In this document: positions 34,083 through 43,923 of the stretch, piece by piece
How the letters are laid out: the number at the start of each line of letters is the position of its first letter
How positions within the stretch are numbered: the first letter of the stretch is position 1
Source: JAAZBG01 sp964390065
Lineage (GTDB): Bacteria > Fibrobacterota > Chitinivibrionia > Chitinivibrionales > Chitinispirillaceae
Direction: 5' to 3'
DNA: 64,000 nt
NCBI GenBank assembly: GCA_964390065.1
Contig: CAYMGX010000003.1
Location: 1-64,000, forward strand
Made by a program: the position numbers and the translations under genes
Notes under the pieces: model-generated
Told to the model about the DNA's origin: nothing
What the model saw: the letters and a program-made list of their open reading frames with translations, nothing else
Databases searched by the model: none

Positions 34083-35650
34083 ATGGGTGGATCACTCATT
34101 ATGATTATAATAGGTGTGGTTGCGATTGCGGCTGGTTTTTCAGTCGGATTCTATTACCGCAATGTGATTGACAAGAAGTACAAACAGGAAAAAGAACAGG
34201 ACGCAAAGAACCGCGCAGACCAGATTATCAAGGATGCACAGAAGGAAGCGGAACTTCAGAAGAAAACCAAAATTCTTGAGGCAAAGGATGAGTGGTTCAA
34301 AGCAAAGTCGGATTTTGAAAAGGAAGCAGCAAAGACACGGGACGGGATTCGCTCTGAACAGCAAAAATTAAAAGAGATGGATCTCGATCTCAAACGTCGT
34401 GAAGATTCGATTAGTAAGAAAGAGGCTGATTTCACTGCTCGTGAGGGGTTCCTTAATTCCAAAGAAAAAACAGTACGCGTAAAAGATGCCGAGCTCACCC
34501 GCCTTATTGCTCAGGAAAACGAAAAACTCGAAAAAATGTCGCACATGACTCAGGAGGAAGCCAAGAAAATGCTTCTTGAGAACCTCGAAAATCAGGTTCG
34601 CTATGAATGTGCGCAGATGATAAAAGAGATAAGGGATCAGGCAAAAGCGGAAGCCGAAAAAGAGGCAAAAGAGATAATTGTTCAATCGATCCAGCGCTGT
34701 GCCGCTGATACAACGGTTGAATCTACTGTCTCAGTCGTTCATCTTCCAAATGATGAAATGAAGGGACGTATTATCGGTAGGGAAGGCCGCAATATCCGTT
34801 CGTTTGAAGAAGCTACCGGAATTGATGTCATCGTTGATGACACACCGGAAGCGGTTATCCTGAGCGGGTTCGATCCGATTCGTCGTGAAATAGCCCGTAT
34901 GGCACTTGAAAAGCTGATCACCGATGGACGCATTCATCCGGGGCGTATCGAAGAGCTTATTAAAAAGAGTGAAAAAGAGCTTGAAAAGAAGATGAAAGAG
35001 GCTGCCGAAGAGGTGATTTTTGAGCTTGATGTTCATGCGCTTAAACCAAAGATGGTTGAGATGCTTGGTCGCCTTAAATATCGTACGTCATATGGTCAGA
35101 ACGTTTTGCAGCACAGTAAGGAAGTTGCTATCATTGCTGGACTTATGGCATCGGAACTCGGCCTCGATCCTAAAATTGCAATTCGTGCCGGATTGCTTCA
35201 TGATATCGGAAAAGCAATCGACCGCGAAACTGAAGGAACGCATAGTGAACTTGGTGCCGATATGGCTTCAAAGAATGGTGAAAACGAAATTATCACCAAT
35301 GCCATCGCGGCGCATCATGAAGACGNNNNNNNNNNCCGATCCTTGTTCAGGCTGCTGATACTATTTCCAGCACACGTCCGGGAGTACGCCGTGAGGCGCT
35401 CACAAACTATATCAATCGTCTCACAAAGCTTGAGGAGATTGCAGATACTTTCAGAGGTGTCAGCAAGACATTTGTCATTCAGGCTGGCAGAGAGATCCGT
35501 TGTATGGTTGAACCGGAAGAAATTAATGACGCACAGGCGGAAGAGCTGGCAGGTCAGATCGCGGTTAAGATTCAGGATGAGATGGAATATCCCGGTCAGA
35601 TCAAGGTTACAATCATTCGGGAGAGCAGATTTACTAATTTTGCAAAATAA
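34083..35650 (+). CDS. rny: Ribonuclease Y, frame broken by a 10-N gap
   Basis: Membrane-anchored endoribonuclease initiating mRNA decay. An N-terminal helix (SLIMIIIGVVAIAAGFSVGF) is followed by a long coiled coil (about 30-210), a KH domain (GRIIGREGRNIRSFEEATGI, near 230) and an HD domain (GLLHDIGKAI, HSELGADMA, AHHED). An N run at 35326-35335 falls after HHED. The frame resumes at PILVQAADTISSTRPG and runs to stop 35648-35650. Ten bases leave the frame shifted; a real gap near 20 bases (2 mod 3) would repair it. ATG at 34083 follows AGGAGGT. RicT, a regulator of this enzyme in Bacillus, is coded at 15830. Confidence 0.94.
35326..35335. other. 10-base assembly gap within rny
   Basis: Ten N inside a conserved HD-domain stretch shift the reading frame. 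Homologous spacing between HHED and the LVQAAD motif suggests about 20 missing bases. Confidence 0.8.
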
Positions 35651-35661
35651 GGGATAAAGAT

Positions 35662-35733
35662 GTGACGAGTGACATGTGACAAGTGACGGGATGGTTGCAT
35701 CTGACTTGTTACGCGTCACGTGTCACTTGTTAC
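35662..35733. repeat. GTGAC-unit inverted repeat between rny and ymdB
   Basis: The left part carries GTGACGAGTGACATGTGAC and the right part carries ACTTGTTACGCGTCACGTGTC, reverse-complement related over about 25 bases around a 16-base spacer. The same units occur at 12608-12633. It could fold as a hairpin in the rny-ymdB mRNA. Confidence 0.6.
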
Positions 35734-35745
35734 GTCTGAAGAACG

Positions 35746-36549
35746 ATGAAAATACTGTTTATAGGTGATATTTTTGGAAATGCCGGGAGACGTGCTCTAT
35801 CAGAACGTCTCCCTTCGCTTATTGAGGAAAACGGCATAAATCTGTGCATTGCTAACGCCGAGAACATTGCCGGCGGGCGTGGGGTCACACAGAACATGTT
35901 TCGTAAGCTGCGTAAATATGGTGTGCATGTTGTCACAGGTGGCAACCATTCGTTCAGTATTCCCGATTGTGATCTGGGGTTCATGAACTACAATGAGGTG
36001 CTGCGGCCGTTAAACTATCCACCCGGTAATGTAGGTCACGGATCGACGATTTATACATTGGAAAATGGTATGGCTGTCGGAGTGGTAAATTTACAGGGAA
36101 GAATTTTTTTTCATGAGTCGCTTGAGTGTCCATTCAGGATGGGCAATAAGGCAATTGAGGAATTAAAGACAATGACACCCGTTATTATTGTCGATTTTCA
36201 CGCTGAAGCAACAAGTGAGAAAATAGCATTTGCGCAATTCGTTGACGGAAACGTAAGTGCCGTACTGGGTACACATACTCACGTTCAGACTGCCGATGAA
36301 CGTATTTTACCGGGCGGTACAGCGTTTATTACCGATGTCGGCATGACCGGTCCGGAGGATTCGATTATTGGAATGTCAAAAGAGCAGGTACTGAAAAAAT
36401 TTATGCTTCAGACACACGTTCGCTTTGAACCGTCAGAGAAATCTCCTATGATCAATGCGGTCATTCTCGACATTGATGAACAGACTGGTAAGGCTCTTTC
36501 CATTGTCCGTGTTTACGAGCGGTTGGGTAATTTCAATGAGTCGCTTTGA
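35746..36549 (+). CDS. ymdB: YmdB-type metallophosphoesterase
   Basis: 267-residue binuclear-metal phosphodiesterase. The ligands IGDIFGNAGR, NAENIAGG, GGNHSF, DFHAE and GTHTHVQTAD are visible. In Bacillus YmdB hydrolyses cyclic nucleotides in vitro and is needed for sporulation and biofilm switching; there it is also next to rny, as here. The exact physiological substrate in this organism is not known. Its 3' end overlaps the xseA start by 14 bases. Confidence 0.92.
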   Translation: MKILFIGDIFGNAGRRALSERLPSLIEENGINLCIANAENIAGGRGVTQNMFRKLRKYGVHVVTGGNHSFSIPDCDLGFMNYNEVLRPLNYPPGNVGHGSTIYTLENGMAVGVVNLQGRIFFHESLECPFRMGNKAIEELKTMTPVIIVDFHAEATSEKIAFAQFVDGNVSAVLGTHTHVQTADERILPGGTAFITDVGMTGPEDSIIGMSKEQVLKKFMLQTHVRFEPSEKSPMINAVILDIDEQTGKALSIVRVYERLGNFNESL

Positions 36550-37765
36550 GTTTCTTCCCCCCGCCGGCTGCAGCCGTCCCTATACAATATCAGAAATCAA
36601 TGAAGGCATTGCGGCTATTATTGAGTCAAGCAATACTCTCGTCTGGATTGAGGGTGAGATTTCAAACTGGAAAGGCGGCGGGGCAAGCGGACATTGTTAT
36701 TTCAGATTAAAGGATAGTAACAGTCAGGTTCCTGCAGTGTTATGGCGAACATCCGCAGCGCAGCTTACGTTTAAACCTGAGGATGGGATGGCGGTGCTTG
36801 CGATTGCGTCAATTCGGGTTTACACAAAGGGCGGGTGTTATCAGCTTGACGTACACAGAATGCAGCCGTTGGGTGCCGGAGCGCTGTTTCTTGCCTATGA
36901 GAAGCTAAAGAAACGTCTTGAAAGTGAGGGACTCTTCGATACTTCGTTCAAGAAACCGCTGCCATCATCGATAACAACACTCGGTGTGATAACATCAGCG
37001 CAGGGGGCAGTGATTCGTGATATTGCACGTGTTGTTCTGTCAAGAGCGCAGCAGACCGATATTTTGCTGGTTGATGTACCCGTGCAGGGTGAAAAAGCTG
37101 CTCCAGAAATTGCGAAAGCGATCAGGCGGATGAATGATTATGGTAAGGTTGATTGTATAATTGTCGGCCGTGGCGGTGGATCCATTGAGGATCTTCAGGC
37201 ATTTAATGAAGAGATCGTGGCCCGAGCCATTTTTGATTCAACCATACCGGTGATCTCGGCTGTTGGTCATGAAACTGATTTCACTATTGCCGATTTTGTC
37301 GCTGATGTCCGTGCTGCAACACCAAGTGCTGCAGCAGAGATTGCGATTCGCGACAGTCGTGAAGATAAAACTGATTACGAGAAAATTACACAGCGTTTTA
37401 CAAACCTGAGCAGACGCTATTTCTCAAATGTAAAAAACAGTTTTGACAATGTGGCATACGATACTGCGTGGCGGATACCGTTATCAATGCTTCGTGATGC
37501 CTCTCAGAGTTTTGATATCGCGGGAGATCAGTTTGGCGGATCTTTACAGCATTTTTTTGAAAATGCAACCAGCAGAATGCATACAGCCGGAGCCCGTCTC
37601 AATGCTTTGAGTCCGCTTTCGGTATTGTCAAGAGGTTATGCTGTTGTGTCAAAGAGTACCGGAGAATCGGTACGGGCTGCGGCAGCACTTGAAGCTGATG
37701 AAACGGTTACTATTATATTTAGTAAAGGTTCTGTAACAGCAAAAATAGTAAACTCAAAAGTCTGA
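36536..37765 (+). CDS. xseA: Exodeoxyribonuclease VII large subunit
   Basis: About 409 residues. An N-terminal OB-fold (YTISEINEGIAAIIESS, WIEGEISNWKGGGASGHCYF) is followed by the catalytic domain (TLGVITSAQGAVIRDI, VGRGGGSIEDLQAFNEE, SAVGHETDFTIAD) and a C-terminal coiled region ending RGYAVVSKSTGE. ATG at 36536 starts within ymdB; the ATG at 36455 is a longer but less likely start. No xseB is adjacent. It ends one base into the next start codon (TGATG). Confidence 0.95.
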   Translation: MSRFEFLPPAGCSRPYTISEINEGIAAIIESSNTLVWIEGEISNWKGGGASGHCYFRLKDSNSQVPAVLWRTSAAQLTFKPEDGMAVLAIASIRVYTKGGCYQLDVHRMQPLGAGALFLAYEKLKKRLESEGLFDTSFKKPLPSSITTLGVITSAQGAVIRDIARVVLSRAQQTDILLVDVPVQGEKAAPEIAKAIRRMNDYGKVDCIIVGRGGGSIEDLQAFNEEIVARAIFDSTIPVISAVGHETDFTIADFVADVRAATPSAAAEIAIRDSREDKTDYEKITQRFTNLSRRYFSNVKNSFDNVAYDTAWRIPLSMLRDASQSFDIAGDQFGGSLQHFFENATSRMHTAGARLNALSPLSVLSRGYAVVSKSTGESVRAAAALEADETVTIIFSKGSVTAKIVNSKV

Positions 37766-38823
37766 TGTTTCATAAACAGCAAAGGATGGTACATAGTAGT
37801 ATGGTTAAGATTGACATTAATAATGGGAAAAAGGTGCTGGAATCGGAAACCGGAATGCGGCTTATTGACATTCTTGCATCACAAAATATCTTCGTTCCAT
37901 CAGCATGCGGCAGTAATGGCCGATGCGGTCTTTGTAAAGTGAAAATAAGCAATGCCACTATTATTTCTGATGCAGACAGGAAACTGTTGAGTGAGTCTGA
38001 AATTGCTGACGGAGTACGTCTTGCATGTCAGGTACTGGTAAATGCTGATATGTCAATAGTGATCCCTTCAGAGTTTCTTGGTGCAAAGGATTTTGAAACA
38101 GTTGTTTCATCAAAAAAATTCCTGACTCATGATATTGTGGAATTAACACTTACACTAAAACAGCCGGCGGCAATAAATTTCAATGCCGGGCAGTACATTA
38201 CAGTAAAGATGCCCGCACATGGAGAGGTTAAGGCTGCAATGCGCCCGTTCTCAATTGCGTCATCAAGCACTACGACATCATCGATACAGTTGAATATACG
38301 TCTTAATCCTCAGGGTACTGTAACTGCATGGATTTTTAATGAACTGAATGAAGGTATGACATTGAATTTTAATGGTCCAAGAGGTAATTTCTACCTTCGA
38401 AATACAGAAAAGCCTCTGATTTTTATCGCAGGTGGAAGCGGCATGGCGCCAGTACGTTCAATACTACAAACGATGAATGCGTTCAATATCAATCGAAAAG
38501 TATTCTATTTCTTTGGTGCCTTGACACAGAGAGACCTTTTTTACCTTGACGAAATGGCACTACTCGAAAAGACTCTGCCGGATTTTACATTTATTCCGGC
38601 GTTATCAAATGAACCATCAGGCAGCGGCTGGACTGGTCAAACAGGGCTCATTACCGAAGTAATGGATCGGGTATGCTCGTTTTCGTTGGATGGATATGAA
38701 GTTTATTTATGCGGTAAGCCTGCCATGGTTGATGGGTGTCTTGCTGTGTTTGAGAAAAAAGGACTTGACAAATTGAATACTTTTTTCGATCTGTTCAATA
38801 GTCCAAAACCCGCCGTGAAATAA
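37765..38823 (+). CDS. Soluble [2Fe-2S]-FAD-NAD(P)H oxidoreductase
   Basis: 352 residues with an N-terminal ferredoxin domain (ACGSNGRCGLC: C-x5-C-x2-C, then LACQV), an FAD domain (RPFSIASSS) and an NAD-binding domain (IAGGSGMAPVRSIL). Domain order equals NqrF and phenol-hydroxylase-type reductases. No N-terminal membrane helix and no other nqr genes are present, so it is not a Na+-pump subunit. The redox partner is unknown. ATG at 37765 overlaps the xseA stop; ATG 37801 (MVKID) is an alternative. Confidence 0.85.
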   Translation: MFHKQQRMVHSSMVKIDINNGKKVLESETGMRLIDILASQNIFVPSACGSNGRCGLCKVKISNATIISDADRKLLSESEIADGVRLACQVLVNADMSIVIPSEFLGAKDFETVVSSKKFLTHDIVELTLTLKQPAAINFNAGQYITVKMPAHGEVKAAMRPFSIASSSTTTSSIQLNIRLNPQGTVTAWIFNELNEGMTLNFNGPRGNFYLRNTEKPLIFIAGGSGMAPVRSILQTMNAFNINRKVFYFFGALTQRDLFYLDEMALLEKTLPDFTFIPALSNEPSGSGWTGQTGLITEVMDRVCSFSLDGYEVYLCGKPAMVDGCLAVFEKKGLDKLNTFFDLFNSPKPAVK

Positions 38824-38986
38824 ACGTTTTGTGAGCGGGATACATGCAATGTTCATTACGATCAACTCGAATCGCGTGTGGGCGGATAACCCTATGCCCA
38901 CAATCTTCTCAATTCACTTTAGAAAAATCAGGCTTCCGAACACTTCATTATTAGAAGTCGGATTTTATCTAAATGCTACTTTTGAC

Positions 38987-39199
38987 TTACAACTCGATAA
39001 TGCTTCCACTTGCAGTGGTTTCATCAAAGAAGTCTTCTTTGAAATAGTAAAAACCCTGATCATCATTTGAATAAAACTCACTGATATTCTCGTTAAAAAA
39101 TTTACGCAATGCAGCATCACGTGTATCCCCATCAATAATTTTATGATATAACTGATCTGTATCTGCCGGTGCGATAAAAGCGATTGAAAATTTAGCCAT
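38987..39199 (-). CDS. Small acidic protein of unknown function
   Basis: 70-residue protein starting MAKFSIAFIAPADTDQLYHK with an acidic C-terminal half. ATG at 39199 has GGAG at 6-base spacing; the longer frame to 39346 has no ribosome site and would overlap the divergent start at 39346. No domain is recognised. It resembles small conserved hypothetical proteins that pair with a partner, but none is obvious here. Confidence 0.5.
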   Translation of the reverse strand: MAKFSIAFIAPADTDQLYHKIIDGDTRDAALRKFFNENISEFYSNDDQGFYYFKEDFFDETTASGSIIEL

Positions 39200-39345
39200 T
39201 TTTTCTCCAGTTTCTTTATTAACAATCTGATTTATATTATACTTTAAATTATACACAGATTCATAGTGGAATTTGTGATTACATTGGTTAAAATAGGTTT
39301 TTGGGAGTGAATGTAAAAGCAAAATAGCAGAAATTTGAGGTATCA

Positions 39346-40800
39346 ATGATTAAAATTATTAGTGTTGTACAAATTTTGGGAATAGTCTGTCTAATTTCAG
39401 GAGCTGATATGGCCGGGGTACAAAAAAGCATGCATGATTTTGTTACATCAAAAAAGTACAACAGCAGCGGATTTTCAGTTGTCATTAAAGATCTTGATGC
39501 AGACAGTATTGTCGTAAAAATCAATGAAAACAACATGTTTAACCCGGCATCAGTAAGTAAGCTTGTAACCGGTGCTGCAGCGATGGATCTTCTTGGAACA
39601 GACTTTACCTTTAAAACATCAGTTTACCTTGATCAAACCATAAATCGTGACAGCGGAATTGTAAGGGGGAATCTTTACATTCGGGGGGGGGCAGATCCGG
39701 GCTTTACTGCAGAGCGGCTCTGGTTGCTGGTTGAACATTTGCACCAAAAGGGAATTAAAAAGATTGAGGGTGATCTTGTCATCGATAACTCATATTTTGA
39801 TGACATCACTGTTGGACCAGGTTTTGATGAAGACAGTACGAGCAGGGCATATCAACCTCTGATTACTGCGTTATCAGTAAGTTTCAACACGCTTGCAGTA
39901 CATGTGCGTCCGGGAAATGATATTGGATCACCGGTGTATGTTGATATATTACCAAACGTTGATGGTGTAACGATAAAATGTACAGCCAAAACAGTTGCCG
40001 CTGCTAAGGATGGTGCTCTTGATGTACAGACTGCTGCAAAGGGGAACAAAACAACGATTTCTGTAAGCGGACAGATCGGTATCAATGATGAGCCTAAATA
40101 CATTTACAGAAAGGTGTGGCAGACCTATGAAATGGCTGGTGGAGCAATTGTATCACTGTTTTCAGACAGGGGCATTACTTTCTCCGGAAAGATCCGGGAA
40201 CAGAGAACTCCCGATAAGCTTCTTGCAGGGAAACCTTTTTATGTGTTTGTATCTCAACCTATTTCCGAATTTGTTAATCATATGTTCAAATACTCAAGTA
40301 ATTTCGCTTCTGAAATGATTTTCAAGGCAATTCCGGCAGTTCTTGACACGTCAGATAAAACCCGAGGGTCATGGCCACTTGGTTCGCAATCTGTCCTGTC
40401 GTGGTGGACAAATGCAAATCTGCCAGGTGACCCTGTAATAAAAAACGGCTCGGGTATGGGAAATACAAATAGATTGTCAACCGGACAGGTCGTTGCACTA
40501 CTTTCGCATGTCTGGAAAAGTAAAACGATACTCCCGGAGTATATTAGCGCACTTTCCGTAAGCGGTATTGATGGAACCATTAAATCCCGGTTTAAGAAAT
40601 CACCACTTAAAGGGCTGTTAAGGGGAAAAACAGGAACACTGAATTCTTACAGAGTGAGTACACTCGCGGGGTATATGCTTTTACCAAAGGGGAATTACGC
40701 ATTTGCAGTTTTTTGTGAAAAAGTAGGGAATGGCCAGTGGGATAACTGGATGATTCAGGAACAGGTTCTGGAACATTTTTACAAGAGTATACAGAACTGA
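39346..40800 (+). CDS. dacB: D-alanyl-D-alanine carboxypeptidase/endopeptidase (S13, PBP4 type)
   Basis: 484-residue periplasmic peptidase. A signal peptide ends near SGADMAG. The S13 motifs are complete: SxxK as SVSK in FNPASVSKLVTG (about residue 68), SxN in KYSSNFASEM (about 320) and KTG in LRGKTGTLNS (about 425). It trims peptide side chains or cuts crosslinks in murein. It converges with the hybrid kinase gene (40908-42500). Confidence 0.93.
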   Translation: MIKIISVVQILGIVCLISGADMAGVQKSMHDFVTSKKYNSSGFSVVIKDLDADSIVVKINENNMFNPASVSKLVTGAAAMDLLGTDFTFKTSVYLDQTINRDSGIVRGNLYIRGGADPGFTAERLWLLVEHLHQKGIKKIEGDLVIDNSYFDDITVGPGFDEDSTSRAYQPLITALSVSFNTLAVHVRPGNDIGSPVYVDILPNVDGVTIKCTAKTVAAAKDGALDVQTAAKGNKTTISVSGQIGINDEPKYIYRKVWQTYEMAGGAIVSLFSDRGITFSGKIREQRTPDKLLAGKPFYVFVSQPISEFVNHMFKYSSNFASEMIFKAIPAVLDTSDKTRGSWPLGSQSVLSWWTNANLPGDPVIKNGSGMGNTNRLSTGQVVALLSHVWKSKTILPEYISALSVSGIDGTIKSRFKKSPLKGLLRGKTGTLNSYRVSTLAGYMLLPKGNYAFAVFCEKVGNGQWDNWMIQEQVLEHFYKSIQN

Positions 40801-40907
40801 CTACGAAACAGATTACAAATATCCGTCAAGGATACGTTGTCTGTAATTGTATACGAAAACGTGTGGTTGCTTTATTGATATGTCGTCTTTGGTATCGTTT
40901 GTAAAAA

Positions 40908-42500
40908 TCAGTTTTTATCAATAATTTTTTCAATATGTTCAAACAATTCATGCTTAGTGTATGGTTTTTGTATAAAACTGCATGCGCCGGCATTGATTGT
41001 CTGCTCAATTTCAAGATTGAGGGCAAATCCTGATGAAATGATTGCCTTGATATCCGGATTAATTTTTTTAAGCTCAAGAAATGTCTGTTTACCGTTTCGA
41101 TCGGGCATAATCATGTCAATGATTACAATGTCAATTTCCTGCCAATGTTCTTTGTAAATCCGTATTCCTTCATCACCACTGAATGCTGTATGTGCGATGA
41201 TATCAGGTGATGATATTATTTCCTTTATAGTCAATGCGACAAGCTGTTCATCATCAATAATGAGAATGTTAAGCTTTTTTCCGTCCCAGTGTTTTATCTT
41301 TTGAAGCAGTTCTGATTCGTGGGGCTTGTTGGTGACTGGGAAATAAAGTGTAAATGATGTACCCACTTCTTCTGTACTATGGACCTCAATTGCACCTTTA
41401 TGGCTTTTTACGATACCATAGGTTGCAGCAAGTCCCATACCGGTTCCTTTGCCCTCTTCCTTTGTTGTAAAGAATGGTTCAAACAGGTGATTGAGCACTT
41501 CGTCATTCATACCGGTACCGGTGTCGCTTACATCTATCGAAATATAGGTCCCGTTGTGAAGTTTAAACGTACGATCTTTATTAAATGCGTCATCAATCTC
41601 TTTGGTTTTTGTTGTGAATGTCAGATTTCCACCATCAGGCATAGAGTCTCTTGCGTTAAGCGCAAGATTCAATATCGCATTCTGGATCTGGTTGGGACCA
41701 CCCCATATGTAATACTTTGATGCATTTAAATTGGCATTAATAATAATATTCTTATTGATAGTATGAGAAAGGAGTGATATGACTTCCTTTATGATCAGGT
41801 GTATATTGACCGTTTCCATTTTGTAGACATCTTTTCGCGCGAAAGCAAGGAGCTGTTTAGTAAGACCGGCAGCTCGTTTACTGGCAGTCTGAATCTGCGA
41901 AAGATAATTAATCAATCGTTCATCAGATGATATATTGCGATTGATAATTTCAGCATATCCCATAATAATTGAAAGCTGATTATTAAAATCGTGTGCAATT
42001 CCACCTGCTAATTGGCCAATGATCTCCATTTTTTCTATCTGCCGTAACCGGCTATTTGTTTTTTCAAGTTGATTTGTCCGCTGTTCAACAATCTCCTCAA
42101 GATGTTTTTTATAATCGTTTAACTGTACTTCGGCATTCTTTCTTTCTAAAATTTCCTGGTTTAACCGCCTGGCCATCATTCCGAATGTCCCGATTGCAAG
42201 AGAAAATAGAAGTTGTATACCGAATCCTAAAAACGGTTCGATACTAAAAAACCGGTATTTCCCGGGTTCAAATGCATTAATTAAGAACATGGTTGCAAGG
42301 AAGGTGATAAGTGTAATTGAGATACCGGAAACTCTTCCAAAACGCCAGGCAATGTAGGATGCTGGAATAATAGATGTGAGCATAAGAACCGGTCTTTTTA
42401 TAAGTGAGAATAAAATAATAAATATTATCAAATAAATAAGTAATGTTACTGCAATATGAATTAGAGTGCGAAATTGAGGAAGTGTAAAGAATTTACTCAT
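40908..42500 (-). CDS. Membrane-bound hybrid histidine kinase
   Basis: 530 residues. Four or so hydrophobic helices occupy about 1-135, followed by a coiled-coil linker (NAEVQLNDYKKHLEEIVEQR), HisKA with AGGIAHDFNNQLSIIMGY (His near 180), HATPase (NLALNARDSM, DTGTGM, GKGTGMGLAATYG) and a C-terminal receiver with IDMIMPDRNGK (Asp near 470). The input domain seems to be the membrane helices. Its target is unknown and no response regulator gene is adjacent. Confidence 0.92.
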   Translation of the reverse strand: MSKFFTLPQFRTLIHIAVTLLIYLIIFIILFSLIKRPVLMLTSIIPASYIAWRFGRVSGISITLITFLATMFLINAFEPGKYRFFSIEPFLGFGIQLLFSLAIGTFGMMARRLNQEILERKNAEVQLNDYKKHLEEIVEQRTNQLEKTNSRLRQIEKMEIIGQLAGGIAHDFNNQLSIIMGYAEIINRNISSDERLINYLSQIQTASKRAAGLTKQLLAFARKDVYKMETVNIHLIIKEVISLLSHTINKNIIINANLNASKYYIWGGPNQIQNAILNLALNARDSMPDGGNLTFTTKTKEIDDAFNKDRTFKLHNGTYISIDVSDTGTGMNDEVLNHLFEPFFTTKEEGKGTGMGLAATYGIVKSHKGAIEVHSTEEVGTSFTLYFPVTNKPHESELLQKIKHWDGKKLNILIIDDEQLVALTIKEIISSPDIIAHTAFSGDEGIRIYKEHWQEIDIVIIDMIMPDRNGKQTFLELKKINPDIKAIISSGFALNLEIEQTINAGACSFIQKPYTKHELFEHIEKIIDKN

Positions 42501-42847
42501 GATGTATTCTGCTTTGTAATCTATCTTGAAAAAGCTGCACTAATTTCATACGGGCGCTTCGGATTTCTCCGCATTGTACTCTCCAGCAGAAATGTTTTTA
42601 CTTCAAACCGAATTATTAACAATAATACAATTGTTACAAATTCTGTGACAACTTGTGGACAATTATACCTGAATATATATATCGCCTGGTATAAAAAGAA
42701 TCACCGATTTTTACATAATACATAGGATAAAATGTACTATCAGGCAGGATTTTTTCTTTCTCATTGTCATACAATTTGACCTGGAGTGGCTGGTAAAAGC
42801 AACAGTAAGTGTTTGTCTTGACTAACCTGTCAATTATTAATCGATAC
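42501..42847. other. Non-coding spacer
   Basis: About 350 bases upstream of the hybrid kinase and downstream of the MORN lipoprotein gene. It should contain the kinase promoter. No gene or recognisable RNA is visible. Confidence 0.5.
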
Positions 42848-42885
42848 CAATAACAAAGGGTTTACAAAAGTAAACCCTTTGTTAT
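42848..42885. terminator. Perfect 17-bp palindromic terminator
   Basis: AATAACAAAGGGTTTAC and GTAAACCCTTTGTTATT pair perfectly around AAAA, 26 bases past the stop codon of the MORN gene (minus strand). The stem itself begins with A/T pairs, but no separate U-run follows on the minus strand. It probably ends the MORN lipoprotein transcript. Confidence 0.7.
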
Positions 42886-42911
42886 TGATTTCCTTATTAA
42901 GATCAATAGGA

Positions 42912-43661
42912 TCAATAGGACTCACCTGAAATCAGCACACCCTTTTCATAAATGGCATCAGAAATTTTTTTGCCTTTTGCGTTCCAGAGTGTTTTCTTTC
43001 CTTCAAGTGCTCCATCGGTATAATTGGCTTCCTCCTCCTTCTTTCCATTTTCGAAGTAGGTGATTTTAGGCCCATTCATAACATTGTTTTTCCAGGTGGT
43101 CTGCTTCTTTATTTTACCGTTTTCGTAGTATTCCTCTTCAAGGCCATCATAGTTACCGCTAACATTATTCATTACATATTTTTTATTACCATTTGGGTAA
43201 TAGGTAATATCAGGACCCTCTTTTTTACCATTCACATACGATACTTCGGATGCAATTTTACCATCCTCGTAGTAATTTACAGCTTTTCCTTCGGGTAGGT
43301 CCAAATTATAGTTTGCATCACTCTTTAGTTGACCATTTGCGTACCATGACCGTTCAGGACCTTGTTTTTTTCCGAGTTTATAGAATGTTTCCTTATCCTT
43401 CGAGCCGTCCGGGAAATAAATTATACGGGAACTGTCAGGCTGTCCGTCCTTGAAAAACTGGTCTGATTTCATTGTGCCGTTTTCAGCAAAATACTGTGTC
43501 CGTGCAATTTTGTTACCGGCAAAATAATTAACTTTTTTTTTGGCACCATTTGCGTATGTTTCTGCAATCTGTTCCTTCATAGCTCCGCCTGTTTCTGATG
43601 AACCTGAACAGCCAAGTAGTCCGACAATAAGGGTTAGAGCACAAATCGACCTTTTAAACAT
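42912..43661 (-). CDS. MORN-variant (YwqK-like) repeat lipoprotein
   Basis: 249-residue lipoprotein: the signal ends in a lipobox LLGC (Cys near 18). The rest is about nine repeats with the pattern YxxNGKxxxxxxYxxGxxxGxxxxYY, such as YYEDGKIASEVSYVNGKKEG and YYENGKIKKQTTWKNNVMNG. Such repeats form beta-hairpin strips; YwqK acts as an antitoxin in Bacillus, but in an exported lipoprotein that role is unlikely. A ribosome site AAGGAG precedes the start. The function is unknown; surface adhesion or scaffolding is possible. Confidence 0.85.
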   Translation of the reverse strand: MFKRSICALTLIVGLLGCSGSSETGGAMKEQIAETYANGAKKKVNYFAGNKIARTQYFAENGTMKSDQFFKDGQPDSSRIIYFPDGSKDKETFYKLGKKQGPERSWYANGQLKSDANYNLDLPEGKAVNYYEDGKIASEVSYVNGKKEGPDITYYPNGNKKYVMNNVSGNYDGLEEEYYENGKIKKQTTWKNNVMNGPKITYFENGKKEEEANYTDGALEGKKTLWNAKGKKISDAIYEKGVLISGESY

Positions 43662-43923
43662 GAACAGCTCCTTTATCCTGAAAGTGCACGATATACTGAT
43701 TGTACTTTTTGAATTATGTCAGTAGTTTGTTATTTTACCGGCATAACCATAACAATCTGATTCATCCTGAAAATATACTTAATTTCATATGATTCGCACG
43801 AATAATAACAATATGCCTGATAGTTTTTATGCCAATAATATATTTTTTCAGCAAAATCAGATTTCCCTAAAAGGTACTGATGCTATGTTGTTTACAGTAA
43901 ATTTATGCTGGTAAAGGGTAATA

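Noticed and set aside
38875..38902. TGTGGGC/GCCCACA hairpin after the ferredoxin-type reductase gene
   Set aside because: No T-run follows; may only be a chance palindrome.
42912..43661. YwqK-like antitoxin of a toxin-antitoxin pair
   Set aside because: It has a lipobox and no toxin gene beside it, so it is called only as a MORN-type lipoprotein.
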